This document shows positions 28,755 through 37,818 of a stretch of 64,000 bases of DNA, piece by piece. The number at the start of each line of letters is the position of its first letter. Within the stretch, counting starts at the first letter, position 1. A program made the position numbers and the translations under genes. Location of the stretch: contig NC_005085.1 of NCBI RefSeq assembly GCF_000007705.1, positions 434,001-498,000 on the forward strand, given 5' to 3'. The DNA is from Chromobacterium violaceum ATCC 12472. Its GTDB lineage: Bacteria; Pseudomonadota; Gammaproteobacteria; Burkholderiales; Chromobacteriaceae. Below the pieces are notes generated by a model. It was given only the letters and a program-made list of their open reading frames with translations, was not told the origin of the DNA and searched no databases.

Positions 28755-29573
28755 TTATTGCGCGGCCGACGCGGCGATGGCCGCAGCGGGCGCGGAAGCT
28801 TCCGCCGGGGCGGCTTTGCGCTCCGCCGCCGGGGCGGAGCTGTCGCCGCCGCTCATCAGATCGTCCAGATTGAAGTTGTCCACCGGCTGGGTCGGATCCG
28901 GCTGGCCCAGCTGCTTGGCCCGCATCTGCATGTACAAGTCGCGGGTGTAGCTGTAGCGGTCCACCGCGGCGGTGTCCAGCACGTTCTCCGCGCCCAGATA
29001 CTTGGCGCGGGTGCTGACGCCGTAGACGCCGTAGAAGGCGATCGCCTCGTTGGTGTTGTGGTAGACCAGCTTCTCCGGTCCGGGACCGACCAGCGAGGTG
29101 GCCAGGCCGGTGCTGTCGCGCACCGTGGACGGACCGAAGAAGGGCATCACGAAATAGTTGCTGCTCTTCCAGCCCCAGGAGGCCATCACGTCGCCCAGCG
29201 TGGTTTTGTTGTTCTTCAGGCCGGCTTGATCGGCGATGTCGATCAGGCCGAACAGGCCGAAGCCGGTGTTCATCGCCACGCGCATGAAGTCGTTGGCGGC
29301 CTTTTCCGGGTCGGCGCGCAGGACGTTGAACGCGAAGCTGTAGACGTCCTTCAGGTTGTCGAAGAAGTTGCTGACGCCGGTGCGGATCGGCGACGGCACC
29401 ACGGCCTGGTAGCCTTGCGCCGCCGGCTTCAGCACCCACTGGTCCGCCTTGTCGTTGACAGTGAACATCGCGCGGTTGTACGGCTCGTACGGGTCGTAGG
29501 CGGCGGTGGGGTGGCTGGCGCAGCCGGCCAGAGCCAGCAGGCTGGCGGCGGCCAGGAGTTTGGCGGGGCGCAT
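28755..29573 (-). CDS. mlaA: Phospholipid-binding outer-membrane lipoprotein MlaA
   Basis: The 272-residue protein has a lipobox (LAGC at residue ~18), then the MlaA/VacJ signature YDPYEPYNRAMFTVND and the NFFDNLKDV and GWKSSNYFVMPFFGP motifs. MlaA sits in the outer membrane with porins and removes mislocalised phospholipids from the outer leaflet. The last ~40 residues are Ala/Pro-rich and absent from E. coli MlaA. In E. coli mlaA is unlinked; here it ends the mlaFEDCB operon, 2 bases after mlaB. Confidence 0.96.
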   Translation of the reverse strand: MRPAKLLAAASLLALAGCASHPTAAYDPYEPYNRAMFTVNDKADQWVLKPAAQGYQAVVPSPIRTGVSNFFDNLKDVYSFAFNVLRADPEKAANDFMRVAMNTGFGLFGLIDIADQAGLKNNKTTLGDVMASWGWKSSNYFVMPFFGPSTVRDSTGLATSLVGPGPEKLVYHNTNEAIAFYGVYGVSTRAKYLGAENVLDTAAVDRYSYTRDLYMQMRAKQLGQPDPTQPVDNFNLDDLMSGGDSSAPAAERKAAPAEASAPAAAIAASAAQ

Positions 29574-29575
29574 GG

Positions 29576-29863
29576 TCAGTCTCCAGCGCGAAGCAAAGGT
29601 TCGAGATTGTACAAGCCGGCCAGCGTGGCCAGGCCGGCGGGGATGCCGGACAGCGTCAGCGCGTGGCCGGCGCCTTCCGCGGCGCGGCGCGCCGACAGCA
29701 ATAGCGCCAGCGCGGCGGAGTCCGCGGCCTCGATGCCTGACAGGTCCAGCCGGAGCGGCCCTTGGGCGGCCAGCTGGGCCAGCGGGCGCGCCAGCGACGC
29801 GCAGCTGGCCATGTCGATGCGGCCGGACAGGCTGGCCGCGCCGGGCGAGGTGACGCTCAGCAT
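29576..29863 (-). CDS. mlaB: MlaB, STAS-domain subunit of the MlaFEDB transporter
   Basis: This 95-residue single STAS domain has the DLSGIEAADSAALALLL motif, where the conserved Asp-Ser pair of the anti-sigma-antagonist fold lies. MlaB binds the MlaF ATPase and stabilises the complex. Its start overlaps the mlaC stop by one base (TGATG). A short, divergent STAS gene in this exact position is characteristic of mla operons. Confidence 0.9.
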   Translation of the reverse strand: MLSVTSPGAASLSGRIDMASCASLARPLAQLAAQGPLRLDLSGIEAADSAALALLLSARRAAEGAGHALTLSGIPAGLATLAGLYNLEPLLRAGD

Positions 29864-30519
29864 CAGCCCTTGCCCTTGGCTGCGGACGCGGCGGCGGGAG
29901 CCGGCGCGGCGTTCTTGTCCTGCAGCAGCTTGATCAGGCCGTCCACGCCGTTCTTGCGGATCTCCTCGTTGAAGCTGTTGCGGTACACGGTCACCAGGCT
30001 GGCGCCCTCCACGCTGACGTTGTAGATCTTCCAGCCCTTGTCGCCCTTGTTCAGCACGTAGTCGACGGCCACCGGATTGGCGTTGCCCGGAAGGGTGACG
30101 CTGGACTTCACGGTCACGTCCTTGCCGTTGGCGCCGGACACCGGATTGGGCTGCACGCTGACCTGGGCGGTCTTGAAGCGGGTCATGGTGGTGGAGTAGG
30201 TGCGCACCAGCAGGGTCTGGAACTGCTGGGTCAGCTCATTGCGCTGCTCCGGGGTGGCCTGGCGCCAACCCAGGCCGACCGCCAGCGCGGTCATGCGCGG
30301 GAAGTCGAACAGCGGCACGGCGATGGCCTCGGCCTGCTGGCGCACCTGCTTGGTGTTTTTGCCGTTGTCCTGCTTCAGGACGTCCAGCACCTGGCGCGAG
30401 CCGTCCTTGATCAGCTCGACCGGGTTGTCGGCGGCGGCCAGCGCCTGGGTGGAGGACAGGCCCAGCATCAGACAGAACAGGGTAAGCAGTTTCTTCATTT
30501 GCGACATTCCATTTTTCAC
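29863..30519 (-). CDS. mlaC: MlaC, periplasmic phospholipid shuttle
   Basis: This is a 218-residue Tol-Tol-Ttg2 family protein with a signal peptide (cleavage after ALAA near residue 29), the FDFPRMTALAVGLGWRQATPEQ motif and the DKGWKIYNVSVEGASLV motif. It carries phospholipids between MlaA and the MlaFEDB complex. Three ATGs are possible (30519, 30507 and 30498); the last, beginning MKKLLTLFCLML, gives the most typical signal peptide. The Lys/Ala/Pro-rich C-terminus is non-conserved. Confidence 0.94.
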   Translation of the reverse strand: MKNGMSQMKKLLTLFCLMLGLSSTQALAAADNPVELIKDGSRQVLDVLKQDNGKNTKQVRQQAEAIAVPLFDFPRMTALAVGLGWRQATPEQRNELTQQFQTLLVRTYSTTMTRFKTAQVSVQPNPVSGANGKDVTVKSSVTLPGNANPVAVDYVLNKGDKGWKIYNVSVEGASLVTVYRNSFNEEIRKNGVDGLIKLLQDKNAAPAPAAASAAKGKG

Positions 30520-30569
30520 GAGTCGGGCGGCACACGGTGCCGCGAGGAGGGTTGGCCCCGCTTGCGACG

Positions 30570-31037
30570 CTATTTGCTTGCGTCTTTGCCGGTAAATCCG
30601 GTCATGAATTTACCGATCAACTGTTCCAGCACCAGCGCCGACGAGGTGATGGTGATGGTGCCGCCGGGCGCCAGATTGTTCTCCGAGCCGCCCTGCTGCA
30701 AGCCGATGTACTGCTCGCCCAGCAGGCCGGAGGTCAGGATCGAGGCGCTGACGTCGTCGCTGAGCTGGTATTGCTTGTCGATGTTCAGCGCGACGCGGGC
30801 GCGGTAGGTCTTTGGATCCAGGCGGATGTCGGACACGCGGCCCACCAGCACGCCGGCTTCCTTGACCGGCGCCTTCACCTTCAGGCCGCCGACGTTGTCG
30901 AAGTCGGCGTAGACGACATAGGTCTGCGACGCGCTCTGCGGCGTCAGGTTGGCCACCTTCAGCGACAGGAAGACGACGGCGGCGATGCCGAGGGCGACAA
31001 AGATGCCGACCCACAAATCAATGGTAGAGCGTTTCAT
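30570..31037 (-). CDS. mlaD: MlaD, MCE-domain substrate-binding subunit
   Basis: The 155-residue protein has one N-terminal transmembrane helix (residues ~8-26) and one MCE domain with the YVVYADFDNVGGLKVKAPVK and SGLLGEQYIGL motifs. It forms the periplasmic hexameric ring that passes lipid to MlaC. The gene is 11 bases from mlaE and 50 bases from mlaC. Length and motifs match MlaD of other proteobacteria. Confidence 0.96.
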   Translation of the reverse strand: MKRSTIDLWVGIFVALGIAAVVFLSLKVANLTPQSASQTYVVYADFDNVGGLKVKAPVKEAGVLVGRVSDIRLDPKTYRARVALNIDKQYQLSDDVSASILTSGLLGEQYIGLQQGGSENNLAPGGTITITSSALVLEQLIGKFMTGFTGKDASK

Positions 31038-31048
31038 TGGTTTTTTTC

Positions 31049-31834
31049 CTAGAACATGAAGGCGGTCAGCACGAAGTCCAGCGCCAGGATCACCAGCGCC
31101 GAGGTGACCACGGTGCGGGTGGTGGCGGCCGACACGCCGGCGGCGGTCGGGGTGGCGTCGTAGCCTTCGAACACGGCGATCAGCGTCACGGCGATGCCGA
31201 ACACCAGGCTCTTGATGATGCCGTTGACCACGTCGTAGTGCAGGTCGACGTTGCCCTGCATCTGCGACCAGAACGTCCCGGCGTCCAGGCCTATCATCAC
31301 CACGCCGACCAGGTAGCCGCCGAAGATGCCGACCACATTGAACAGCGCGGCCAGGATGGGCATGGAGACGACGCCGGCCCAGAAGCGCGGCGCGATCACG
31401 CGCGCCATCGGATTGACCGCCATCACGCTCATCGCGTCCAGCTGCTCGGTGGTCTTCATCAGGCCGATTTCCGCGGTCATCGCGCTGCCGGCGCGGCTGG
31501 CGAACAGCAGCGCGGCCAGCACCGGGCCCAGCTCGCGCAGCAGCGCCAGCGCCACCATCGCGCCCAGCGCGTCGGCGGAGCCGAACTTGGCCAGCGTGGT
31601 GTAGCCCTGCAGGCCCAGCACCATGCCGACGAACAGGCCGGACACCACGATGATGATCAGCGACATCACGCCGGCGAAGTAGATCTCGCGTATGGTCATC
31701 TGCAGCCGCAGCAGGCTCTGGCCGCTGTTGAGCAGGATGGCCGCCAGGAAGCGGCTGGCGAAGCCCAGCCGCCAGACGGCGTTGACGGTGAGGTGGCCGA
31801 GGCGGCGCAGCGGCGAGGTCAGAAAATCAAGCAT
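31049..31834 (-). CDS. mlaE: MlaE, inner-membrane permease subunit
   Basis: The 261-residue protein is a Permease/MlaE-family protein with about five to six hydrophobic segments. It has the EIYFAGVMSLIIIVVSGLFVGMVLG start, the ALLRELGPVLAALLFASRAGSAMTAEIG core and the EQLDAMSVMAVNP motif. It moves phospholipid between the membrane and MlaD. It overlaps mlaF by 8 bases. Confidence 0.96.
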   Translation of the reverse strand: MLDFLTSPLRRLGHLTVNAVWRLGFASRFLAAILLNSGQSLLRLQMTIREIYFAGVMSLIIIVVSGLFVGMVLGLQGYTTLAKFGSADALGAMVALALLRELGPVLAALLFASRAGSAMTAEIGLMKTTEQLDAMSVMAVNPMARVIAPRFWAGVVSMPILAALFNVVGIFGGYLVGVVMIGLDAGTFWSQMQGNVDLHYDVVNGIIKSLVFGIAVTLIAVFEGYDATPTAAGVSAATTRTVVTSALVILALDFVLTAFMF

Positions 31835-32645
31835 GCCCGCCTCCTTGCAGACCCAGATCGGCCGCCAGCGAGGTGGCGGCGGGGAAATTGTAGTGCACCG
31901 GGCCGTCGGCCTCGCCGTTGATGAACTGCCGCACCCAGGGCGAATCGGAGCCGCGCACCTCGTCGGGCGTGCCCTGGGCGATGATCCGGCCGCCCGCGAC
32001 GAACAGCACGTGGTCGACGATGGCCAGCGACTGATGCACGTCGTGGGTGACCATCACCGAGGTGGTGCCCAGCGCGTCGTTCAGCTTCTTGATCAGCAGC
32101 GCGATCACGCCCAGCGAGATCGGGTCCAGGCCGGTGAAGGGCTCGTCGTACAGCATCAGCTGCGGATCGAGCGCGATCGCGCGCGCCAGCGCGACGCGGC
32201 GGGCCATGCCGCCCGACAGCTCCGCCGGCATCAGCTTCTGGGTGCCGCGCAGGCCCACCGCCTCCAGCTTCATGGTGACGAGGTCCCGGATCATGCTTTC
32301 CGGCAGCCTGGTGTGCTCGCGCAGCGGGAAGGCGACGTTGTCGGCGACCGACAGGTCGGTGAACAGCGCGCCGAACTGGAACAGCATGCCCATGCGGCGG
32401 CGATGCTGGTACAGCTCGGCTTGGCTCATCCGCGCGATGTCGCGGCCGTCGACCAGCACTTCGCCCGACTGCGGACGGATCTGGCCGGAAATCAGCCTCA
32501 GCAGCGTGGTCTTGCCGCTGCCGCTGCCGCCCATGACGGCGACCAGCTTGCCGCGCGGCACGCTGAGAGTAAGGTTCTTCAGGATGGGCCGGTCGCCGTA
32601 GGCGAAGCTGACGTTCCTGAATTCGATGAAGTTGTCTGTGGACAC
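31827..32645 (-). CDS. mlaF: MlaF, ATPase subunit
   Basis: The 272-residue ABC ATPase has Walker A GGSGSGKTTL, signature LSGGMARRVALARAI, Walker B LMLYDEPFTGLD and the H-loop VTHD. The C-terminal extension after the switch region is the MlaF-type tail. It powers the Mla transporter. As first gene of the operon it is preceded by 361 bases of non-coding DNA, where its promoter must lie. The alternative start in another frame upstream (to 32709) is not coding. Confidence 0.95.
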   Translation of the reverse strand: MSTDNFIEFRNVSFAYGDRPILKNLTLSVPRGKLVAVMGGSGSGKTTLLRLISGQIRPQSGEVLVDGRDIARMSQAELYQHRRRMGMLFQFGALFTDLSVADNVAFPLREHTRLPESMIRDLVTMKLEAVGLRGTQKLMPAELSGGMARRVALARAIALDPQLMLYDEPFTGLDPISLGVIALLIKKLNDALGTTSVMVTHDVHQSLAIVDHVLFVAGGRIIAQGTPDEVRGSDSPWVRQFINGEADGPVHYNFPAATSLAADLGLQGGGHA

Positions 32646-33006
32646 GAAAATTCCAAACAGCTTGAAAGAGGGGGCAGATGTCTGACCCCGCTGAGACGGC
32701 GAAATTCAACCGAGATCGCCCCCGGGGCTGAGCGGGCCGCGACGCGGGCGAGGCGGAGCCGCCACTCTGCCGCCGGCTCGCCGGTCGGGATTTGCGGTAG
32801 CGTACTATCCGGTCTCGAATAGCTGGATTCTATAGCGTTGACGGCGGCGCGCCAAATATCGCTATGTTACGGAGTGCAAAATCGCCGCATTTCAATGGCA
32901 TTGTCATGACAAGATGGGCAGAGGTGTTGCCATAATGGCACACCGGCCGCGAACGGCGATCGGTCCGCGGCCGGCGAGGGGCGCCGGGAGGGCGCCCCCG
33001 ACGATG
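32646..33006. other. Intergenic region upstream of the mla operon
   Basis: This 361-base stretch lies between the start of mlaF and the end of dapD, both on the minus strand. It should hold the mla promoter, but no convincing -35/-10 pair could be fixed. A GC-rich hairpin (32978-32985 with 32991-32998) without a T run lies just after dapD and may help to end its transcript. No gene is visible. Confidence 0.45.
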
Positions 33007-33828
33007 TCACACGCCGCGCAGCAGTTCGTTGATGCTGGTCTTGCTGCGGGTTTGCGCGTCCACCTTCTTGACGATGACGGCGCAGTACAGGCTGTGGCTG
33101 CCGTCCTTGGACGGCAGGTTGCCGGACACCACCACCGAGCCCGGCGGCACGCGGCCATACATCACCTCGCCGGTTTCTCGGTCGTAGATCTTGGTGGACT
33201 GGCCGATGTAGACGCCCATCGAGATCACCGAGCCCTCGCCGACGATCACGCCCTCGACGATTTCCGAACGCGCGCCGATGAAGCAGTTGTCCTCGATGAT
33301 GGTCGGATTGGCCTGCAGCGGCTCCAGCACGCCGCCGATGCCGACGCCGCCGGACAGGTGAACATTTTTGCCGATCTGGGCGCAGGAGCCGACGGTGGCC
33401 CAGGTATCCACCATGGTGCCTTCGTCGACGTAGGCGCCGATGTTGACGTAGGACGGCATCAGCACGGTGTTCTTGGCGATGAAGCTGCCCTTGCGCGCCA
33501 CCGCGCCCGGCACCACGCGGAAGCCGGCTTCCTGGAAGCGGGCCTGGCTCCAGTCGGCGAACTTGGTGTCCACCTTGTCGAAGTAGCGGTTGACGCCGTC
33601 GTCCTGCACCGCGTTGTCGCGGATGCGGAAGGACAGCAGCACCGCCTTCTTCACCCACTGGTTGACCACCCATTCCGCGCCGTTTTTCTCGGCGACGCGC
33701 AGGTGGCCGTTGTCCAGCTCGGTTATCACCTGCTCGATGGCCGCCTTCAGCTCCGGCGATACGGTGGCGGGGGTGATCTCTGCGCGGTTTTCGAATGCCT
33801 GTTCGATCAGGCTCTGGATCGGATGCAT
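33007..33828 (-). CDS. dapD: Tetrahydrodipicolinate N-succinyltransferase DapD
   Basis: The 273-residue protein matches E. coli DapD almost throughout: [16 protein letters not shown], the left-handed beta-helix with [20 protein letters not shown] and the [16 protein letters not shown] motif. It succinylates tetrahydrodipicolinate for lysine and meso-DAP synthesis in the cytoplasm. The start is set at 33828 ([21 protein letters not shown]), as E. coli DapD has 274 residues; the longer frame to 33867 has no ribosome-binding site. It follows dapC in the same direction. Confidence 0.96.
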   Translation of the reverse strand: MHPIQSLIEQAFENRAEITPATVSPELKAAIEQVITELDNGHLRVAEKNGAEWVVNQWVKKAVLLSFRIRDNAVQDDGVNRYFDKVDTKFADWSQARFQEAGFRVVPGAVARKGSFIAKNTVLMPSYVNIGAYVDEGTMVDTWATVGSCAQIGKNVHLSGGVGIGGVLEPLQANPTIIEDNCFIGARSEIVEGVIVGEGSVISMGVYIGQSTKIYDRETGEVMYGRVPPGSVVVSGNLPSKDGSHSLYCAVIVKKVDAQTRSKTSINELLRGV

Positions 33829-33895
33829 CTGGTTCAGTCCTTTGGCAATGTGAATCGAAGTCGTCATTGGTAATTCTGGATCCTGTGGCGGGTGC

Positions 33896-35134
33896 TTACG
33901 CCGGCGTCGCGGCGCGCTGGGTCTGGGTGAATTCTACAATCCTTTGCGCGGCGGCCACGCATTCCGCCTGTTCCGCCACCAGCGCGATGCGCACATAGCC
34001 GCGGCCGGGATTGGCGCCGTGGGCGTCGCGGGCCAGATAGCTGCCTGGCAGCACCGTCACGTGCCGCTGCTGGAACAGCGCGCGGGCGAAGGCCGCGTCG
34101 TCGCCGTCCGGCACCTTCGCCCACAGGTAGAAGCCGGCTTCCGGCCTCTCCACCTCGAGAACCGGCTGCAGCAGCGGCAGCACGGCGGCGAACTTGGCGG
34201 CGTAGGCGGCCCGGTTGGACTCGACGTGGGCCTCGTCGTTCCAGGCGGCGACGCTGGCGGCTTGCACCGTCAGGCTCATCGCGCTGCCGTGGTAGGTGCG
34301 GTAGAGCAGGAATTGTTTCAGGATGGCCGCGTCGCCGGCGACGAAGCCGGAGCGCATGCCGGGCACGTTGGAGCGTTTGGACAGGCTGGTCAGCATCACC
34401 AGGCGCTCGAGGCCGCGGCCGAGCGCGCGCGCGGCGGACAGGCCGCCCAGCGGCGGCTGGTCGAAGTAGATTTCGGAATAGCATTCGTCGCTGGCGATGA
34501 CGAAGCCGTAGCGGTCCGACAGCGCGAACAGCTTGTCCCAGGCGGCCAGGTCCATCACCGCGCCGGTGGGGTTGCCGGGGCTGCACACGATCACCAGCTG
34601 GGCGCGCCGCCACACCTCATCCGGCACGCCGTCCCAGTCCGGCTGGAAGCGGTTCTCCGCCTCGCAGTTCAGGTAATGGGGCTCGGCGCCGGCCAGCAGT
34701 GCCGCGCCCTCGTAAATCTGGTAAAAGGGATTGGGAGACACCACCACCGGTTTGGCCGCGCCGCCGGCGTCGATCAGGCACTGGGTCAGCGAGAACAGCG
34801 CCTCGCGGCTGCCGTTGACCGGCAGCACCTCGCTCGCCGGGTCCAGACGCACGCCGTAGCGGCGTTCGGCCCAGTCGGCGCAGGCTTGGCGCAGCGCCGG
34901 CGTGCCCTGGGTGGCCGGATAGCCGGACAGGCCGGCGAGATTGGCGCACAGCGCGTCCTTCACCAGTTGCGGCGCCGGATGCTTGGGCTCGCCCATCGCC
35001 AGGCTGATGTGCGGCAGCGACGCCGGCGGCTTGGCGTCTGCCAGCAGCGCCGCCAGGCGCTGGAACGGGTAGGGATGCAATTGGTCCAGGCGGGGATTCA
35101 AAGCGGCGTCTCCATCGAAATTCGGCACGGGCAA
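33896..35134 (-). CDS. dapC: Succinyldiaminopimelate transaminase DapC
   Basis: This 412-residue fold-type I PLP aminotransferase has [16 protein letters not shown] at the start, [15 protein letters not shown], the [11 protein letters not shown] motif, a conserved Asp/Tyr pair in [11 protein letters not shown] and the Lys of [12 protein letters not shown] that binds PLP. It is the DapC type (not ArgD) seen in betaproteobacteria. With dapD, 67 bases downstream, it forms part of the succinylase DAP pathway. No ATG is in place: the likely start is TTG at 35134, or the nearby GTG. Confidence 0.93.
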   Translation of the reverse strand: MPVPNFDGDAALNPRLDQLHPYPFQRLAALLADAKPPASLPHISLAMGEPKHPAPQLVKDALCANLAGLSGYPATQGTPALRQACADWAERRYGVRLDPASEVLPVNGSREALFSLTQCLIDAGGAAKPVVVSPNPFYQIYEGAALLAGAEPHYLNCEAENRFQPDWDGVPDEVWRRAQLVIVCSPGNPTGAVMDLAAWDKLFALSDRYGFVIASDECYSEIYFDQPPLGGLSAARALGRGLERLVMLTSLSKRSNVPGMRSGFVAGDAAILKQFLLYRTYHGSAMSLTVQAASVAAWNDEAHVESNRAAYAAKFAAVLPLLQPVLEVERPEAGFYLWAKVPDGDDAAFARALFQQRHVTVLPGSYLARDAHGANPGRGYVRIALVAEQAECVAAAQRIVEFTQTQRAATPA

Positions 35135-35155
35135 TCGACCATCTTAAGAACAGCC

Positions 35156-36061
35156 ATGACACCTGTAAAACAAAAAATCGTCGCCACCTCCGGCATCCTC
35201 ACCACCGCGTTGGTGTGGGGGCTGATGTGGTATCCGTTCCGCAGCCTCAACGCCCAGGGCGTCAGCGTGCCCATGGCTTCGCTGGCCACCTACCTGATCA
35301 CCATCGCCGCCGGCCTGACCTTGTTCTTCAAGCTGTACCGGCGCCAGTTCCATTTCGAACCGGTGCTGCTGCTGCTGACGCTGTTGTTCGGCTGGTGCAA
35401 TTTCAGCTACACCATGGCGGTGGCCGAGGGGCAGGTGATGCGGGTGCTGCTGCTGTTTTACCTGTCGCCGCTGTGGACGGCGCTGCTGTCGCGGCTGCTG
35501 CTGCACGAGCACCTGACCCGCCGCGGCTGGGCGGTGGTGGGCTTGTCGCTGCTCGGCTGTTGCGTGTTCATCTACCGGCCGGGGCTGTTCGCCGGCGAGC
35601 TGCCGCTGAGCCAGCGCTACGAGTGGCTGGCGCTGTCCGGCGGCATGGCCTTTGCGCTGGGCAATGTGATCAGCCGCAAGTCGCACGGCATCCCGGTGCC
35701 GGTGAAGTCGGCGACGGTGTGGTTCGGCGTGGCGCTGATCGGCGCGTGCAGTCTGCTGAAGAGCGGCGAGCTGCCCAGGATGCTGGACATCCCGGCCGAG
35801 AGCTGGCTGGTGCTGTCCATCCTGGGCGTGGTGCTGTTGTGCACCAGCGTGGTGTCGCAGCATGGCCTGTCCATCCTGCCGGCCACCCAGGCGATGACGC
35901 TGATGCTGATGGAGCTGGTGTTCGCCGCGGCGTCGGCCTACCTGCTGGCCGGCGAGAGGATGTCGCCGCAGGAGTGGCTGGGCGGCGCGCTGATCGCCGG
36001 CGCCAGTCTATTGTCGGGCGGCATGAGCCGGCCTGCCAGCAAGCCGCAGCCCACCCCTTGA
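35156..36061 (+). CDS. DMT-superfamily transporter (EamA family)
   Basis: The 301-residue protein has about ten transmembrane segments and two EamA repeats, the first ending near LLHEHLTRRGW and the second near YLLAGERMSPQEWLGG. EamA proteins export amino acids, metabolites or drugs. Its start is only 21 bases from the start of dapC on the other strand, so the two genes must share a very compact divergent promoter. The ATG is preceded by TTAAGAACAG, a weak ribosome-binding site. The substrate is unknown. Confidence 0.88.
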   Translation: MTPVKQKIVATSGILTTALVWGLMWYPFRSLNAQGVSVPMASLATYLITIAAGLTLFFKLYRRQFHFEPVLLLLTLLFGWCNFSYTMAVAEGQVMRVLLLFYLSPLWTALLSRLLLHEHLTRRGWAVVGLSLLGCCVFIYRPGLFAGELPLSQRYEWLALSGGMAFALGNVISRKSHGIPVPVKSATVWFGVALIGACSLLKSGELPRMLDIPAESWLVLSILGVVLLCTSVVSQHGLSILPATQAMTLMLMELVFAAASAYLLAGERMSPQEWLGGALIAGASLLSGGMSRPASKPQPTP

Positions 36062-36083
36062 GTGTTGATAATCGGAAAAACAG

Positions 36084-36659
36084 ATGCAGATCAGATTGAT
36101 GGAGCCGCGCGATTTCGCGGCATTCTGGCCGGTATTCCATGAGGTGGTGTCCGCCCGCGAGACCTACGCCTTCGACCCGGACATGGACCAGGAGGCGGCG
36201 CGCAGGCTGTGGTGCGAGGCGCCGTTGGAAACCTGGTTGGCGGAGGAGGATGGCCAGCTGCTGGGCAGTTATTTTCTCAAGGCCAATGCCGCCGGGCCCG
36301 GCGGCCACGTCGGCAACTGCGGCTACATGGTGGCGCCGGCGGCGCGCGGCAAGGGCGTGGCCCGCGCGATGTGCGAGCATTCGCAGCAACGCGCGCGGGA
36401 GCGGGGGTTTCTGGCGCTGCAGTTCAACAGCGTGGTGGCCACCAACGCGGCGGCGGTGGCGCTGTGGCAGAAGCTGGGTTTCGACGTCGTCGGCCGCCTG
36501 CCGCGCGCCTACCGCCATGCCGCGCACGGTCTGGTGGACTGCCTGGTGATGTACAAGTGGCTAGGGGCGGCGGCAACGCCGGCGATGCCGGAGCCGGTCA
36601 AGCTGATCGGCCGCAAGAACATCGAGGCGACAGTGTCGCGGCGGCGCAAGCGGGATTGA
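36084..36659 (+). CDS. GNAT-family N-acetyltransferase
   Basis: The 191-residue protein has the GNAT acetyl-CoA-binding motif A (YMVAPAARGKGVARAMCEH) and motif B (VATNAAAVALWQKLGF). A ~40-residue basic C-terminal tail follows the catalytic domain. It starts 22 bases after the transporter gene and may be co-transcribed with it. The acceptor substrate cannot be inferred. Confidence 0.85.
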   Translation: MQIRLMEPRDFAAFWPVFHEVVSARETYAFDPDMDQEAARRLWCEAPLETWLAEEDGQLLGSYFLKANAAGPGGHVGNCGYMVAPAARGKGVARAMCEHSQQRARERGFLALQFNSVVATNAAAVALWQKLGFDVVGRLPRAYRHAAHGLVDCLVMYKWLGAAATPAMPEPVKLIGRKNIEATVSRRRKRD

Positions 36660-36709
36660 TGGCAGCAAGCCGCCCCGCGGCGGGAGCCGGCGGGGCGGGA
36701 ACGGGCGGC

Positions 36710-37216
36710 TTACAGATTGTCCAGGTACTGCTGCAGCGCCCGGATATTGTTGTCGTAGGCGGCTGGGGTGCCCAGTTCGACGCCGCCGCTGCGCACGTAG
36801 TAGGCGAACGCCACGCCGCGGGTGTCGAAGAAGGGCAGGAAGTCGTCCGGCTGCAGCGTGCTGCCGTTCAGGCCGATTGCCCAATTATTGGCCTTGTAGT
36901 GGTTCAACTGCGTGATCGCGCCGTGCACGGCGATGCCTTCGGCGCTGCGGATCAGGCCGATATAGTGGTTCAGCGTGTCGATGTTGATCTGGTAGGCCGA
37001 CGGCTCGCCGACGCTGACGCCCTGGGCGCGGACATAGTAGGCGAACGGCAGCTGGCGCTCGGTGAAGAAGGCCAGGAAGCTGTCCGGCGCCAGGTTGTCG
37101 CCGTTCAGGCCGATCGCCCAGTTTTTCGACTGGTATTCCTTCAGCTGTTTGATGACGCCGTTGGCGGCCTCGATTGCCTGCTTGGCGGGAACGTTGACTG
37201 CGGTGCTGTGTGCCAT
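36710..37216 (-). CDS. Unrecognised protein of two tandem repeats
   Basis: The 168-residue protein consists almost wholly of two copies of a ~67-residue unit, at residues ~20-86 and ~99-166. Both share the pattern ...QLxxYxxxNWAIGLNG, then FAYYVRxxGV, then an AYxxNIxxLxxY ending. The protein has no signal peptide or transmembrane segment and no Cys. The start is placed at 37216, as AGGAG lies 8 bases upstream; a longer frame to 37294 has no such site. The repeated Trp, Gly-Leu-Asn-Gly and Tyr-Tyr motifs suggest a small ligand-binding or structural fold, but I do not recognise the family. Confidence 0.75.
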   Translation of the reverse strand: MAHSTAVNVPAKQAIEAANGVIKQLKEYQSKNWAIGLNGDNLAPDSFLAFFTERQLPFAYYVRAQGVSVGEPSAYQINIDTLNHYIGLIRSAEGIAVHGAITQLNHYKANNWAIGLNGSTLQPDDFLPFFDTRGVAFAYYVRSGGVELGTPAAYDNNIRALQQYLDNL

Positions 37217-37589
37217 GTCGTTTACTCCTGCGTTGGGGTTGGTCAACAGCAGAGGGCGGGGCGGTGGAATGGCGTGCTCATCGCGGGTCTCCATGGCCGG
37301 GTGGGCGCCGCAGGGGCGGCGGAAAGTGGGACCAGCCTACCGCTGGCGGCCGCGTCTTGGTACTGTGATGTCGGACAGCCGATTTGTGCCGGAAAATATC
37401 CTATAAATGCAGGTATATCGATGCATTTGTCTGCAAGATTTCGTATTTGAAAAGCTGTTTTCCCGATAAGGCGGAAGTGAAGGCGTCCGCCGCGGGCATG
37501 CGGCGGCGTTCGTCAGGCGGCAGGAGACGGCGGAGGGCGGCCGGCGGCGCGGGATGCGCCTGCCGGCATTGCCGAGAGCGGGAGCGCGC
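37217..37589. other. Intergenic region with AT-rich segment
   Basis: The 373 bases lie between the repeat-protein start and the end of slyX. Bases ~37385-37470 are notably AT-rich and probably hold the promoter for the repeat-protein gene. The rest is GC-rich and shows no gene and no convincing terminator. Confidence 0.45.
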
Positions 37590-37817
37590 TCAGTAGTGCG
37601 GCGGGATGTCGTCGCGCAGCGAACCGCCGGGCGCGTCGTCCGGCTGCGCGTTTCTGAACTGCTGGTACAGCAGGCGGATCTGCTGCTGCAGCAGGTCGAT
37701 TTCCTTCTGCTGGCGCGCGACGGTGGCGTTCAGCGCGTCCAGCAGCTCGTCCTGGAAGGCGAGGCGCACTTCCAGCGCCTCGACGCGGTTTTCGTTTTCG
37801 GTGTTCATGCCCGCCAT
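37590..37817 (-). CDS. slyX: SlyX family protein
   Basis: The 75-residue protein has the SlyX pattern: a coiled-coil heptad region (VEALEVRLAFQDELLDALN, then RQQKEIDLLQQQIRLLYQQ) and the conserved C-terminal PPHY. Its function is unknown. The start may be 37817 or 37808 (MNTENEN); the shorter form equals the 72 residues of E. coli SlyX. It follows the antiporter gene without a gap and is probably in its operon. Confidence 0.93.
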   Translation of the reverse strand: MAGMNTENENRVEALEVRLAFQDELLDALNATVARQQKEIDLLQQQIRLLYQQFRNAQPDDAPGGSLRDDIPPHY

Positions 37818-37818
37818 T

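Noticed and set aside
36667-36711. Inverted repeat after the GNAT gene as a terminator
   Set aside because: The arms match, but the spacing is long, there is no T run, and it overlaps the stop of the repeat protein.
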